A stretch of DNA of 64,000 bases from JAAYAY01 sp963674575. GTDB lineage: Bacteria > Planctomycetota > Planctomycetia > Pirellulales > Thermoguttaceae. Shown here piece by piece: positions 33,628 to 44,200 of this stretch; within the stretch, counting starts at the first letter, position 1, and every line of letters begins with the position of its first letter. The DNA lies in the NCBI GenBank assembly GCA_963674575.2, contig CAXXQT010000005.1, positions 744,001 through 808,000 on the forward strand, given 5' to 3'. The notes beneath the pieces are model-generated. The model was not told the origin of the DNA and made no database searches. It was given only the letters and a program-made list of their open reading frames with translations. Both the position numbers and the translations under genes were made by a program.

Positions 33628-34088
33628 CGACGTCCTCGGGGGAGCGAGTTCTTGGAGGTAGAAAACAAAGGTCGTATCAAATCTCCGTCACAGGCGAGCA
33701 AAGGCAAGTGCTTTCTGGCGTTTTGAGCATCCAACAAACCCCAGGGATCGCGGGGTAAACCACGTGCCGTGATGGGAGACGTTCTTCCGCTCTTTCCCCG
33801 CCGGATGTGCCGGTCTGCCGGATCGCGCCGATCGAGGCGAATGCCGGGGGTGACGACGTTGTGTTTCTGCAACGTGCGACCTGCCGCAATTCCAGACAAT
33901 CGGCAAAGGTGCCGAAGGGAGGCTGAATTGAATGCCATACTTTCTAGAGCCTTCCTGAATCCTCTTGTCGATGCTTGCGGACGCCGCCTGCGAGCTACGA
34001 GGGGCAGATTGAAGGCGCGAGGTCCTGACTGCGCGGAGTTTCATCAGGAATTCGGTGCGGTGATCCGTGTTGGCGTCTGGAGACTATC
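33628..34088. other. Divergent promoter region of the polysaccharide cluster
   Basis: These 461 bases separate the two divergent halves of the exopolysaccharide cluster and should carry both promoters. No operator, riboswitch or coding frame was recognised. The short frames across it lack coding bias. Confidence 0.45.
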
Positions 34089-35717
34089 ATGCACGACAAC
34101 CAATCCCTCCACGTGGAACCGAGGGAGTTTATTGCGTGGCTTTACGCTTACCGATGGCGTTGGTTCGTTCCGTTGGCAACTGTCGTCGGAGTGGCGATCG
34201 CGTTTGCTTTTCTGAAGCCGGCTGAGTGGGACGCATCTCAAGCGCTGACGATTCGCAACGAGGCCGCCAACAACGACGACGGCCCCGGTAAGTTCGGGCA
34301 CTCGGAAGAACGGCGCACGGCCCAGGAGACGGTTCTCGAGTTGGCGAAGAGCCGCGTTGTGCTTGCCGCCGCCCTCGCATCGGCCGGCCCCCCTGCAAAA
34401 CGCAAGGAGGCATCGGTCCCCTGGCCCAGCGAGAGGGAAGTGGACGATTTCAGGGAGAGCGTCACGCTCACGCCGCCGAAGGGCGCGGAGCTAGGTCGCA
34501 CGGAAGTTTTCTATCTGACCGTTCGGAACCAGGATCGACAACGCGCCGTCAAGCTCGTGGAGGCCGTCCGCCAACAATTGGAACAGCGTTACCAACAGGT
34601 GCGCGACGCCACGGCGAAGAGCATGTCGGTCGAACTGAAACGGGCCGTCGAGATGGCTCGGGAGAATCTGGCGGAGGCCACGAAACGCGTGGCGGCCACC
34701 GAGGCCGAGGTCGGCGAGGACCTGGGCGACCTCCGCATGCTTCACCAATCGATCTCGGGAGAGACCTCCCTGCAGCGAACCGCCACGGATATCCGCAACG
34801 AACTGCGCCAGGTCCAGAATTCTCGGCACTCGACCGAGGCCTTGATCGGCTTGCTCAAGGAGGCCCAAAAGGACCCACAGCGTCTGGTGGCCACGCCGAA
34901 TCGACTGATCGAGTCCCAGCCGGGGCTGCGCCAATTGAAACAAGGGCTTGTCGAGGCCCAGTTGAGAACCGCGAGTCTGCTCGGGCAGATGTCGGAGGCC
35001 CATCCCGCCGTGATCGCGGCACGGGAATCGGAGCAAGAAGTCCGTCGCAACATCCACGCCGAACTTGCCGAGGCGATCTCGGGACTGGAACTGGAACTGA
35101 AACTCCAGGGCTCTCAGGAAGAAACGCTCGACGTTCGACTTGCCGACCTCGACAAACGGCTTGCCAAACTGGCCTCGCTTCGTGCTGCCTACGGCTCCAG
35201 CCTGGCAGAGGTTGCCAATCGTGCCGAACTGCTGCGGCAGGCGGAAGACGACCTGGCCCAAGCGGAGGCGTCCCAGGCGGGGGCCGACGCGGCCAGCCTC
35301 ATCGGACGTCTCGACGACCCAACGGTGGGCACGCTTCCCGCGGGACCCGGTCGTAAGACGATCGTGGCGGTGGGGATCGTGGCGGGGCTCCTGTTGGGCT
35401 TTGGGCTCCTCGTTCTGACGACCCCCATGCCTGGAAACGAGTGGGAAGAGGACGCCGGCAGTCCCGAAGTGGTTGTTGTCGTTGAATCGCCGAGTTCCCC
35501 GCCGGTTTCGTCAGGGGAGGACGGGGAGACACTTCCCTCGCCACCACGGCGAGAGGCAGCGAAATCGAAGACGCCTCCCTGGCAGACTCCATCGCTCGAA
35601 ACGGAACTTCTGGATTCCGTTCGGGAGGACCTGCGGATGCCCGAACGGGATCTATGCGAGAGCGAAGATTCCGGCATGACCTTGAAAGACGCCCTGAAGC
35701 GTGTCGGTTCCGTGTAG
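34089..35717 (+). CDS. Wzz/GumC-like chain-length determinant protein
   Basis: A 542-residue protein. It has an N-terminal transmembrane helix (about 23-42), a long periplasmic coiled coil (about 165-400) and a second transmembrane helix near 419-440 (IVAVGIVAGLLLGFGLLVL). An acidic, Ser/Pro-rich cytoplasmic tail of about 100 residues follows. This is the polysaccharide co-polymerase layout that sets glycan length. The tail has no Walker motifs, so no tyrosine kinase is fused. GGAG lies eight bases before the ATG. The polymerase-like gene follows. Confidence 0.88.
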   Translation: MHDNQSLHVEPREFIAWLYAYRWRWFVPLATVVGVAIAFAFLKPAEWDASQALTIRNEAANNDDGPGKFGHSEERRTAQETVLELAKSRVVLAAALASAGPPAKRKEASVPWPSEREVDDFRESVTLTPPKGAELGRTEVFYLTVRNQDRQRAVKLVEAVRQQLEQRYQQVRDATAKSMSVELKRAVEMARENLAEATKRVAATEAEVGEDLGDLRMLHQSISGETSLQRTATDIRNELRQVQNSRHSTEALIGLLKEAQKDPQRLVATPNRLIESQPGLRQLKQGLVEAQLRTASLLGQMSEAHPAVIAARESEQEVRRNIHAELAEAISGLELELKLQGSQEETLDVRLADLDKRLAKLASLRAAYGSSLAEVANRAELLRQAEDDLAQAEASQAGADAASLIGRLDDPTVGTLPAGPGRKTIVAVGIVAGLLLGFGLLVLTTPMPGNEWEEDAGSPEVVVVVESPSSPPVSSGEDGETLPSPPRREAAKSKTPPWQTPSLETELLDSVREDLRMPERDLCESEDSGMTLKDALKRVGSV

Positions 35718-35750
35718 GGGCCCGCACTGAAGATCGCTTCCTTTTCAGGA

Positions 35751-35790
35751 AAGGCCGCTATTGGGGAGGCTGCTGGCCTTCCCCTTTTTC
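35751..35790 (+). terminator. Possible attenuator hairpin between wzz- and wzy-like genes
   Basis: AAGGCC (35751-35756) can pair with GGCCTT (35775-35780), followed by CCCCTTTTTC. The T-rich tail makes an attenuator or weak terminator possible in the 96-base gap between the two genes. Confidence 0.35.
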
Positions 35791-35813
35791 CGTGAGAGGT
35801 GGTTGAGAACGTA

Positions 35814-37202
35814 ATGGTACCTGACCTGGCATTTCTCGCGCTGGCTGCGGCCGTGTGGACCGTGGTGCTGTTCCGCCGCGGCGGCCTGGTGGTGAGTTGC
35901 CTGGTCGTTCTCGCGGCCGGCGTTTGCCTGGGACCGTTCTTTTTCCACCAATCCGTGGGGCCGATTCAGATCTCCCTTGACCGGCTGCTTTGGGCCGCCT
36001 TGATCGCCTACTACCCCATTGCCCGCGCCACGGGGGCGGCGGTGGTGCGCCCCTTGACTCGTGCGGACCTGTTCCTCGGCGGCTTCTACCTGGCGGTCGT
36101 GGCGAGTGTTGTGGCCTTCGACTATCGCCACGCCGACTCGCGGCCTCTTTCTCAATTGTTGTTCTACCATCTCCTGCCGCTGGGGATTTACTGGGTTGCG
36201 CGGCACGGGGTCTACACGAAAAGAACGGTCACGGGGATGCTTGTGGCGCTGGCCGTGTTCGGGGTCTACCTGGGAGCAACGGCGATTGCGGAAACGCAAG
36301 GCTTCGCCTGGCTCGTGTTTCCTCGCTATATAGCGGCGGCCGACAACCCGGCGTTTCTCGGGCGGGCTCGCGGGCCATTGATGAATCCCTCGGGGGCGGG
36401 GGTTCTGCTCGGGCTTTGCCTGGGCGCCACCGCGGTCCTTTGGCTGAACGTGGGCCGAATCGGTAAGGCGGTCTTGAGCGCCGCGGCGATCCTGTTGTTT
36501 GCGGGCGTGTATTGCACGTTGACGCGGACGGCTTGGATGGGGGCGGGGCTTGGCCTGTTGGTCGTGGCCGGGCTGGCCATGCCTCGCCGGTTGAGGTGGC
36601 CCTGCGTGGCCGCATGCTTTCTCATGGTGGCGGGCTTGGGGGCGTCACAATGGGACCAATTTCTGAACTTCCAACGCGAAAAGGAGCAGGCCGCCAGCGA
36701 TACGGCCGATTCCGTCAAGCTCCGACCGATTCTGGCCATGGTGGCCTGGAAGATGTTTGTGGACCGACCCTTGACCGGGTGTGGATTCGGCCATTACCCG
36801 GAAGCCCACAACCTGTATCTCAGCGAGCGTCCGTGGGGGCTCCCGCTGGAGAAGGCCGAACCCTATATCCAACACAATGTGCTGCTCAACTACCTGGCGG
36901 AACTGGGGCTCGTTGGGGCGGGGCTGTTTGTGATCGTTGTCGGGTTGTGGCTGCGCGACGCACGTTTTCTGTGGAAGGACCGCGACGGGCCGTTGTGGAC
37001 GCGGCAGTACGCCCTTCTTTTCCTGGCGTTTTTCGCAAACTATTTCGTCAACGGCATGTTTCACGACGTGACGCTCATGCCGATGATCAACATGATCTTG
37101 TACTTCCTGGCAGGAGCGCTGATTGCGATCCGCCAGGATTGCGAAGACAGGGGCCGGGAGCCCGGACTGCCGCAGGCTGGTTTGGCTTCCGCTGCTGGGT
37201 GA
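35814..37202 (+). CDS. O-antigen ligase/polymerase-like (Wzy/WaaL) membrane protein
   Basis: A 462-residue membrane protein with about 12 helices. It carries the Wzy_C-type extracytoplasmic loop: RPLTGCGFGHYPEAHNLYL, then YIQHNVLLNYLAELGLVGAG, a pattern shared by O-antigen ligases and polymerases. It would polymerise or transfer the repeat units exported by the flippase. I use the ATG at 35814; a GTG at 35799 adds five residues. It is convergent with the Nudix gene, 15 bases away. Confidence 0.87.
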   Translation: MVPDLAFLALAAAVWTVVLFRRGGLVVSCLVVLAAGVCLGPFFFHQSVGPIQISLDRLLWAALIAYYPIARATGAAVVRPLTRADLFLGGFYLAVVASVVAFDYRHADSRPLSQLLFYHLLPLGIYWVARHGVYTKRTVTGMLVALAVFGVYLGATAIAETQGFAWLVFPRYIAAADNPAFLGRARGPLMNPSGAGVLLGLCLGATAVLWLNVGRIGKAVLSAAAILLFAGVYCTLTRTAWMGAGLGLLVVAGLAMPRRLRWPCVAACFLMVAGLGASQWDQFLNFQREKEQAASDTADSVKLRPILAMVAWKMFVDRPLTGCGFGHYPEAHNLYLSERPWGLPLEKAEPYIQHNVLLNYLAELGLVGAGLFVIVVGLWLRDARFLWKDRDGPLWTRQYALLFLAFFANYFVNGMFHDVTLMPMINMILYFLAGALIAIRQDCEDRGREPGLPQAGLASAAG

Positions 37203-37217
37203 AGGGTTGTCGGACGC

Positions 37218-37640
37218 CTATTTGGCGACTTCTTTCTGTAAGCGTTTTTCCGCAGCGTCGACGAAGGGCAGCAACTCCTCGCGGTCGATGATTTCGCGGG
37301 CAGCTTCGGGCGAGAACCACTCGCGCTGACGCCATGACTCGTCCCACGCATCGTCGGTACGGGTGACCTTCATGACGAACATGGTGCAGAGGAGATCGGA
37401 GCCCCATTTTCGATAGCGGTAGGAGCCGATCGATTTTCCAACGATCTTACCGACCAGGCCCGCCTCTTCCATCGATTCCTTGAGGGCGGTTTCCTGGGGA
37501 GTCTCGCCGGGATCGATGATTCCTTTGGGGAATCCCCAACGCCCCTTGCGTGTGGTGATGAGGCAGAGTTCGAGTTCTTCCTTCCGAAAGCGGTAGGGAA
37601 CACAACCGGCTTGCAGGATGTCGTCTTCTTTCTTTGCCAT
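37218..37640 (-). CDS. Nudix hydrolase
   Basis: A 140-residue protein. The Nudix box reads GIIDPGETPQETALKESMEE followed by AGL; the usual Arg-Glu pair is Lys-Glu. The surrounding pattern (AGCVPYRFRKEELELCLITT, GRWGFPKGI) resembles small diadenosine- or inositol-polyphosphate hydrolases. It cleaves a nucleoside diphosphate-linked substrate of unknown identity. The gene is divergent from alaS and convergent with the Wzy-like gene. Confidence 0.92.
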   Translation of the reverse strand: MAKKEDDILQAGCVPYRFRKEELELCLITTRKGRWGFPKGIIDPGETPQETALKESMEEAGLVGKIVGKSIGSYRYRKWGSDLLCTMFVMKVTRTDDAWDESWRQREWFSPEAAREIIDREELLPFVDAAEKRLQKEVAK

Positions 37641-37885
37641 AGTGGGGGCATTCTATCGAGCGATGCTTTTTTTGAAAAGACGACCCTGTCGGAACAAGGC
37701 CCTGCCGCTCGCGCGGAGTCTCTTTTCACGTTCTGGCGAAACAGGTATGATGGGGGATTCGATGTCCGCACGAACCGGCTGCCCTGAAGCCGGGGCGAAG
37801 GGCAACTCGTTTGACGCCCCCCACGTTGTGACAACCGTTTATCCTCTTTTTCTTCCGGGATGTGTGAAGCATTCCTGGCCCCGCC

Positions 37886-40498
37886 ATGAAGACCGACGAA
37901 CTCCGTGAGAAGTACCTTGATTTCTTCGAATCGAAGGGTTGCGTGCGGCGTCCCAGTGACGTGCTCGTTCCCCGTTGGGATCCGTCTGTTTTATTCACGC
38001 CCGCGGGGATGAACCAGTTCAAGGACCATTTTCTTGGACGATGCAAACTTGATTTCACCCGGGCGACAACGTGCCAAAAATGTCTTCGCACGGGCGACAT
38101 CGACAACGTGGGGCGGACCGCGTATCACCACACGTTCTTCGAAATGCTCGGGAACTTCAGCTTCGGCGATTACTTCAAACGGGACGCGATCCACTGGGCC
38201 TGGGAATTCCTGACGGACAAGAAATGGCTCGGCCTGAATCCGAAGCAGCTCTCGGCCACAGTCTACCTCGACGACGACGAGGCGGCCGCCATCTGGCTTG
38301 ATGAGATCAAGCTGCCCGCGAGCCGGCTGCAGCGTCTCGACGAGGATGAGAATTTCTGGCCGGCCCGGGCCCCCAGCCAAGGCCCCGATGGCGTGTGTGG
38401 TCCGTGCAGCGAGATCTACTTCCACACGGAGCATGGGGAAGTCGAGATCTGGAATCTCGTGTTCACCCAATTCAATCGCGTGGGATCTCCTCCCGACAAC
38501 CTGCGTCCCTTGCCGAGCAAGAACATCGACACCGGCATGGGCCTGGAACGGACCGCAGCGACCCTCCAGGGGGTGGACACGAACTACCACATCGATATCC
38601 TCCGCCCCCTCGTCGAGGCCGCCGGGGAGGTGTGCGGGGCGGAATACGATCCGACGAGCGAATCGGGCCGTCGAATGCGACGGATTGCCGACCACGTGCG
38701 GGCGTGCGCCTTCGCCGTCCACGAAAACGTCTACCCGGGTCCGAACAAAGAGAAGTATGTGATCAAGCGTCTGCTTCGCCGGGCCGTGCTCGACGGGCAC
38801 CAGATGGGCGTTCGCGAGCCCTTCCTCCACAAGTTGGTGCCCGTTGTGGCCGATCTCATGAAGCAGCCCTATCCGGAACTGAGCGATACCATCGAACGCG
38901 TGTCCCAGGTGATCGAAGGGGAAGAGTCGAATTTCCTCGGGACGATCGACGGCGGGCTGGCCCGGATCGAGAAAGTGTTCGGCCAGATGAAATCGGCGGA
39001 TCGCGGCGTGGTTTCCGGAGCCGAAGCGGCCGAAATGTATCAGACCTACGGGGTGCCGCCGGAACTGTTCGAGGCGATGGCCGCCGAACACAATTTCACC
39101 TTTGACTGGGACGGCTACCAGGCCGAAATGGTCAAGCACGGAGAGATCTCAGGCACGTCCGAAAAAGGGGCCCTGTTCCAGACCGGCCCGCTGGAAGCGC
39201 TCAAGAAGGCTGTTCATACGACCGAGTTCGTCGGCTACGATGTTGAAGAAGTCGAGGCGACGGTTGGGGGAATCATCGCCGGGGGCAAACTCTGCGACCA
39301 GGCGGACGATGTGGAACATGCCCAGCCCATCACGGTGGTCTTGAACAAGACGCCGTTCTATGGCGAGAAGGGCGGCCAGGTGGGCGATACCGGTGAACTC
39401 GTGGGAGTTGGTGTCCGATTCGAGGTGACGGATACGCAAGTCGACGGCGATTTGATTCTCCACCGGGGGCATCTTCGGGAAGGAGAGCTTTCCCTGAACA
39501 GCAAGATGACGGCTCGCGTAGACAACGCTCGCCGCCAGGCGATCCGCCGAGCTCACTCGGCGACCCACCTCCTGCACCACGCCCTCCGCAAGCATCTCGG
39601 CCAACACGCCGAGCAGCAGGGGTCGAAAGTGGATGCCGACTGGCTGCGTTTCGATTTCACGAATCCGAAGGCCGTTCCGGCTGATACGCTGGCCGCCATC
39701 GAGATGGAAGTGAATGCCTGCGTGACCCAAGGCGACGACGTGGCCTGCGAGAACATGACGCTGCCGGAAGCCCGTGATGCGGGAGCTGTCATGCTGTTTG
39801 GCGAAAAGTACCCGGACGTGGTTCGCGTTGTTTCCATGGGCAACTACAGCAAGGAACTCTGCGGGGGAACGCACCTGACAAGCACGGGTCAGGTCGGCCT
39901 GTTCAAGATCATCGGCGAAGAGAGCGTGTCGGCAGGTACGCGCCGGATCACGGCGTTGACCGGCGCCGGGGCCGTGGCCCATGTTCAGAAGAACGAGGCG
40001 ATTCTGGCCCAACTTGCGTCGGGTCTGAAGGTTCCGGCTGCCGATTTGCCTGGTCGCGTCGAGTCCATGACCAAGGAAATCCGCGAGTTGAAGAAGAAGG
40101 CCGCGGCGGGAGCGGCCTCCGGCACGCTTTCGGTCGACAAACTGCTGGGCGACGCCGTGGAGATTGCAGGCGCCAAGGTGATCGCGGCCGAGGTGCCGGG
40201 GGCGGATCCGAACGCGCTGCGTCAGTTGATCGATCAGTTGCGACGCAAGGCCTCGCCCGTGGCTGTGATGCTGGCGAGCAAGCAGGGCGACAAGAAGGTG
40301 ATGCTTGTTGCGGGGTTGAGCCGCGACCTCGTCGCGAAGGGGGGCGATGCCGTGGCGTGGGTCAAAGCTGCTGCGGTCAAGGTTCAGGGCGGCGGCGGCG
40401 GTCGTCCGGATATGGCCCAGGCAGGCGGCAAAAAGCCCGAAGGAATTCCCGAAGCCCTCGCCGAGGCGAAGAAGGCGGCCGAAAGTCTATTGGGCTAG
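37886..40498 (+). CDS. alaS: Alanyl-tRNA synthetase
   Basis: An 870-residue enzyme of full length. The class II catalytic core begins MKTDELREKYLDFFESKGC and contains FTPAGMNQFKDHFLG and HTFFEMLGNFSFGDYFK. The tRNA-recognition domain and the editing domain follow, with the zinc ligands H557-S-A-T-H561 and C659-G-G-T-H663. The C-terminal DHHA1-like domain ends with a glycine-rich segment (GGGGGRPDMAQAGGK). It charges tRNA-Ala and clears mischarged Ser/Gly. No T-box leader was recognised upstream. Confidence 0.97.
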   Translation: MKTDELREKYLDFFESKGCVRRPSDVLVPRWDPSVLFTPAGMNQFKDHFLGRCKLDFTRATTCQKCLRTGDIDNVGRTAYHHTFFEMLGNFSFGDYFKRDAIHWAWEFLTDKKWLGLNPKQLSATVYLDDDEAAAIWLDEIKLPASRLQRLDEDENFWPARAPSQGPDGVCGPCSEIYFHTEHGEVEIWNLVFTQFNRVGSPPDNLRPLPSKNIDTGMGLERTAATLQGVDTNYHIDILRPLVEAAGEVCGAEYDPTSESGRRMRRIADHVRACAFAVHENVYPGPNKEKYVIKRLLRRAVLDGHQMGVREPFLHKLVPVVADLMKQPYPELSDTIERVSQVIEGEESNFLGTIDGGLARIEKVFGQMKSADRGVVSGAEAAEMYQTYGVPPELFEAMAAEHNFTFDWDGYQAEMVKHGEISGTSEKGALFQTGPLEALKKAVHTTEFVGYDVEEVEATVGGIIAGGKLCDQADDVEHAQPITVVLNKTPFYGEKGGQVGDTGELVGVGVRFEVTDTQVDGDLILHRGHLREGELSLNSKMTARVDNARRQAIRRAHSATHLLHHALRKHLGQHAEQQGSKVDADWLRFDFTNPKAVPADTLAAIEMEVNACVTQGDDVACENMTLPEARDAGAVMLFGEKYPDVVRVVSMGNYSKELCGGTHLTSTGQVGLFKIIGEESVSAGTRRITALTGAGAVAHVQKNEAILAQLASGLKVPAADLPGRVESMTKEIRELKKKAAAGAASGTLSVDKLLGDAVEIAGAKVIAAEVPGADPNALRQLIDQLRRKASPVAVMLASKQGDKKVMLVAGLSRDLVAKGGDAVAWVKAAAVKVQGGGGGRPDMAQAGGKKPEGIPEALAEAKKAAESLLG

Positions 40499-41200
40499 CC
40501 CGGTTTGTCCAAAGGCGCCCGGTAATGGCTGGGTGGCAGCGATGATTTTCCGGAGTGGACGGGCCACTTCTTGAGGTGTGAGTCGGAAAATCGTCGGTGT
40601 TGCGAAGCAACCATAGCAAGCCGCGGAGCATTCCCTCTTGCGGCTTCGCCGCCCGGACATTTCCCCCGCATCCCCAAACAACCGGCACATGCTGTGTCAA
40701 ACGTGGCTGGTACTGGCCGCGACAGGCTGCTCTTTTTGCACACAAAACGCTCTGCTTCCCCGACTATTGCGGCAATTGTGGGCTTGGTTCCCCTCTGAAG
40801 TGGTGGCTGGCCCGCCGCAATGCTGTTTAGCGCGGCAATTGACCGGACAAAGAGTCCAGTAAACCGTTGCACGGCGCTGTTCGAGAAACAACAATGGAAT
40901 CCGCGGGCCTTGCCCTGCGGCTCCGATTGGGGGGGCCACAAGGCACACCGCACACCTACCAAGATCTAACCATCCTGCCTAGATCTGCCCTGCCGAGATT
41001 GGGGGAAATGCGAGGGAGAGCGGACCATGAACGAGGGCGCTCGCACATCCAGCGAGTTGGATGGGCGACTCGTGCCACGGTATCCGGTGTCCTTCCCTTT
41101 CCAACTTCCCGTAATGCATATCCAACCCCGGGACCATGAGTGTTTTTCCGGGGGTTAGAAGATCTAAGTCGAACTCAGCCCAGCTTTGAGGTAACTCGAG
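40499..41200. other. Long intergenic region without a gene
   Basis: This 702-base gap lies between alaS and the coiled-coil DUF1549 gene. It holds several short inverted motifs (for example a GCGGCTTCGCCGC hairpin near 40640) and overlapping short frames on both strands, none with coding character. It may contain a decayed repeat or gene remnant, but I cannot identify it. Confidence 0.45.
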
Positions 41201-44200
41201 ATGAGAACAAGGGCGCTTCCGCTTTCGCTTCTTCTCCTGCTGGTAGCTTCCTGGACGCCCCTGCATGGGGCGGAATCCCCTCTGTATGCCGAATACGCTG
41301 CCGCCGAGAAGGCTGCTGCGGACAGACGTGCCGCGGTGGGCCAAGCCAAGGTGAAGGCGGAGGCCGATCCGGAAACGAAGGCAAGGTTGGAATACGAAGC
41401 GGCGAGAAAGGCGTCCCAAGAGGCGGAAGCGGCGGTCGTGCCGTTGAGAGCCGCCATGCAGAAAGCCGACAAGGCCTACGCGGACGCGAAAAAGACGGCG
41501 AACGACAAACGCAAGAAAGCCACCGACACGCAGAACCTGGCGAGCGAGCCGGGCGTGAAGATGCTGAAGCAGGCCGAAGATGCCGTGCCCGCCGCCATCA
41601 AGGCGTTGGAAGAGGCGACCGCCGCGAAGCCCCCTCTCGATAAGGCATTGGCGGAAGCCAAAGCCGCCGCGGCCCCTTTGCAGCAGGCGTATGATGTCGC
41701 CGAGAAAGCGGCCAAGGCGGCTGAGGCCGCGGCCAAGATCGCACGCGACGCCGCCAACAAACTTGCCAATGAGGCCAAGACGGCGGCGACACAAGCCGAG
41801 GCAAAACAACGCGGGGCTGACGCCGCCAAGGCGACCCTGGGTCGCGCCCAAAAAGGCACGCTGGCTGCGCAGGAACGAGCCAAGGCCGCTGCTGAGAAGT
41901 TGGCGGAAATGCAAGCCCAAGAGAAGTCGGCCAAGGAGGCCCTGGCCAGCGCAGCGAAGCAGGTGACCGAAGCTGCTTCGGCCTTGGAGGCTGTCGAAAA
42001 GGCCGCCCAGGCCGCCGAGGCCAAGGCCAAGCAACTCGCCGCCGATGAGGCGAAGTCGGCGGAAGAAAAGAAACAGGCCTCGGACGACGCCGCCGGCAAG
42101 CGGAAAGCAGTGGACGAGGCCAAAGCAGCCCTGGCCAAGGTCCAGGCCACGCAGAAAGCGGCGCAGAAGGCGGCCGACAACGCAGCCCAGAAAGTGGCGA
42201 GACTGAACGCCCAGAAGAACCTGGCCGATGCTGCGGCGGCCAATGCCAAGAACCAGATAGCCGCCGCAACGGAGGCCCTGGCCGCAGCCGAGAAGGCGGC
42301 CCAAGATGCGGCCAAGATTGCGGCCGAAAAACAGAAACTGGTGGACCAGGCTGCCGCCAAACGCAAAGCGGCGTCCGATACGGCGGCCGCCCTGAAGCCC
42401 GTGCAACAGGCCGAGCAAAAGGCCCAGGCCAATGCCAAGGCCGCCGCCCAGAAAGTGGCCGAAACGCAGGCCAAGAAGAAGTCGGCCGACGACGCCCTGG
42501 CCAAGGCCAAGCAGCAGGTTGCGGCAGCAACTGAGGCGTCCAAGTCCGCGGAGAAGCCTGACGAAGCGAAGGCCGCCCTCGACAAGGCCCAGCAAGCGGA
42601 AAAGGCTGCCCAAGAGGAGGTGGCGTCCGCCGGCCAGAAGTTGGCGGAAACGGAGGGTCAGAAGAAGTCGGCCGACGAGGCCCTGGCCAAGGCCAAGAAG
42701 GGATTGGAAGCGGCCGTAGCCGCTCACAAGGCAGCCCAGGAAGCGGCCAAGGAAATTCTCGCTCTTGATGCGGCAAACCAAAAGGCGACCGCGGATGCGA
42801 CCGCCAAACGCAAGGCGGCTAACGACGCCAAGGCCGCCCTGGCTCCCAAGGCCAAGACGCTTGAGCAAGCCACGATCAAGGCAAACGACGCGGCGCAGAA
42901 CCTGAAGCGAGCCGAAAGCCGAAAGAAATCGTCCGAAGATGGCCTGGTGAACCTCAAGAAACGGATTGCGTCGGCCAAGGAAACTCACGTGGCCGACGCG
43001 AAGGCCGCCGACGAAGCCGAAGCAACGGCCGCCCCGTTGAAAGTCGAAGCCGATAAGACACGGGCGGCCTACCTGGCCGCCAGCGACGTGGCCGACAAGA
43101 AACGAGTCCTGGCCCAACAGGCCAAGGACAAGTGGTACCGGCTGGTCGCTGCCCGGGAGGTGGCGGGCATCATGGAGACTTCCGATCCGCCCAAGCCCGC
43201 CAACGGAATCGACAAGTGCGTGTTCGCAAAGCTCCAGTCGCTGGGGATCCAACCAACACTCTGCTCCGACGCCGTGTTCATCCGCCGGGCCTTCCTGGAC
43301 CTGACGGGCAAGCTGCCCTCGGCCCAGCGTGCCAAGGCGTTTATCGAGAGTACGGATCCGAACAAACGGGTTGCTCTGATCGACGAATTGCTCGAACAGT
43401 CGGCTCACTTCGACTATTGGGCCATGAGATGGAGCGACATTCTCAGGGTCAAGGCCGAGTTTCCCGTCAAGGTCTGGCCCAACGCGGCCCAGGCCTATTA
43501 CCGCTGGATCTGGGAATCAATCGCCCAAAACAAACCCTACGACCAGTTCGTTCGCGAGTTGCTGACGTCCAGCGGAAGCAATTTCCGCGTGGGCCCTGTC
43601 AATTTCTACCGGGCCATTCAGAACAAGACCCCGGAAGGGATTGCCGCGGCCGTGGGACTGGCGCTCATGGGCACCCGGACCCACACATGGTCGGAAGAAC
43701 GCCGAACTGGGATGGCACAGTTCTTCACGCAAGTGGGCTACAAGCCCACGAGCGAGTGGAAGGAAGAGATCATCTTCTGGGATCCTCTTCACAGCACCTC
43801 CGTGGAAGGTTGTACGGCGCCGGGGATCGATGCCGTTGCCAAGTCGGTCACGGTTACGAACCAGGTTCCCCAGAACCTGCCCGAACCGCTCCGCCCGAAT
43901 GGTCCGCTGGAAGCCGTTTTCCCGGACGGCACCAAGGTCACGATCCCGCCGGACCGCGATCCCCGGGAGGTTTTTGCCGAGTGGCTGCTTCGCCCGGAGA
44001 ATCCGTGGTTTGCCAAGGCCATCGTCAATCGAACCTGGGCCTGGGCCATGGGACGGGGCATTATCGAGGAGGCCGACGACATCCGGGACGACAATCCGCC
44101 CAGCAATCCCGAACTTCTGGCTTACCTGGAGAAGGAACTGGTTTCCAGTGGCTACGATCTGAACCACTTGAAACGCCTGATCTTCACCTCGACCACGTAC

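Noticed and set aside
34089..35717. Bacterial tyrosine kinase fused to the chain-length protein
   Set aside because: The C-terminal tail has no Walker A or B motif and is too short.
40495..40962. Possible small gene in the alaS downstream gap
   Set aside because: No ribosome-binding site, no domain and overlapping frames on both strands; at most a decayed repeat.
40979..43408. 809-residue antisense open frame across the coiled-coil gene
   Set aside because: Its Gly/Leu/Arg-rich sequence is the complement of the Ala/Lys repeat DNA, not a protein.
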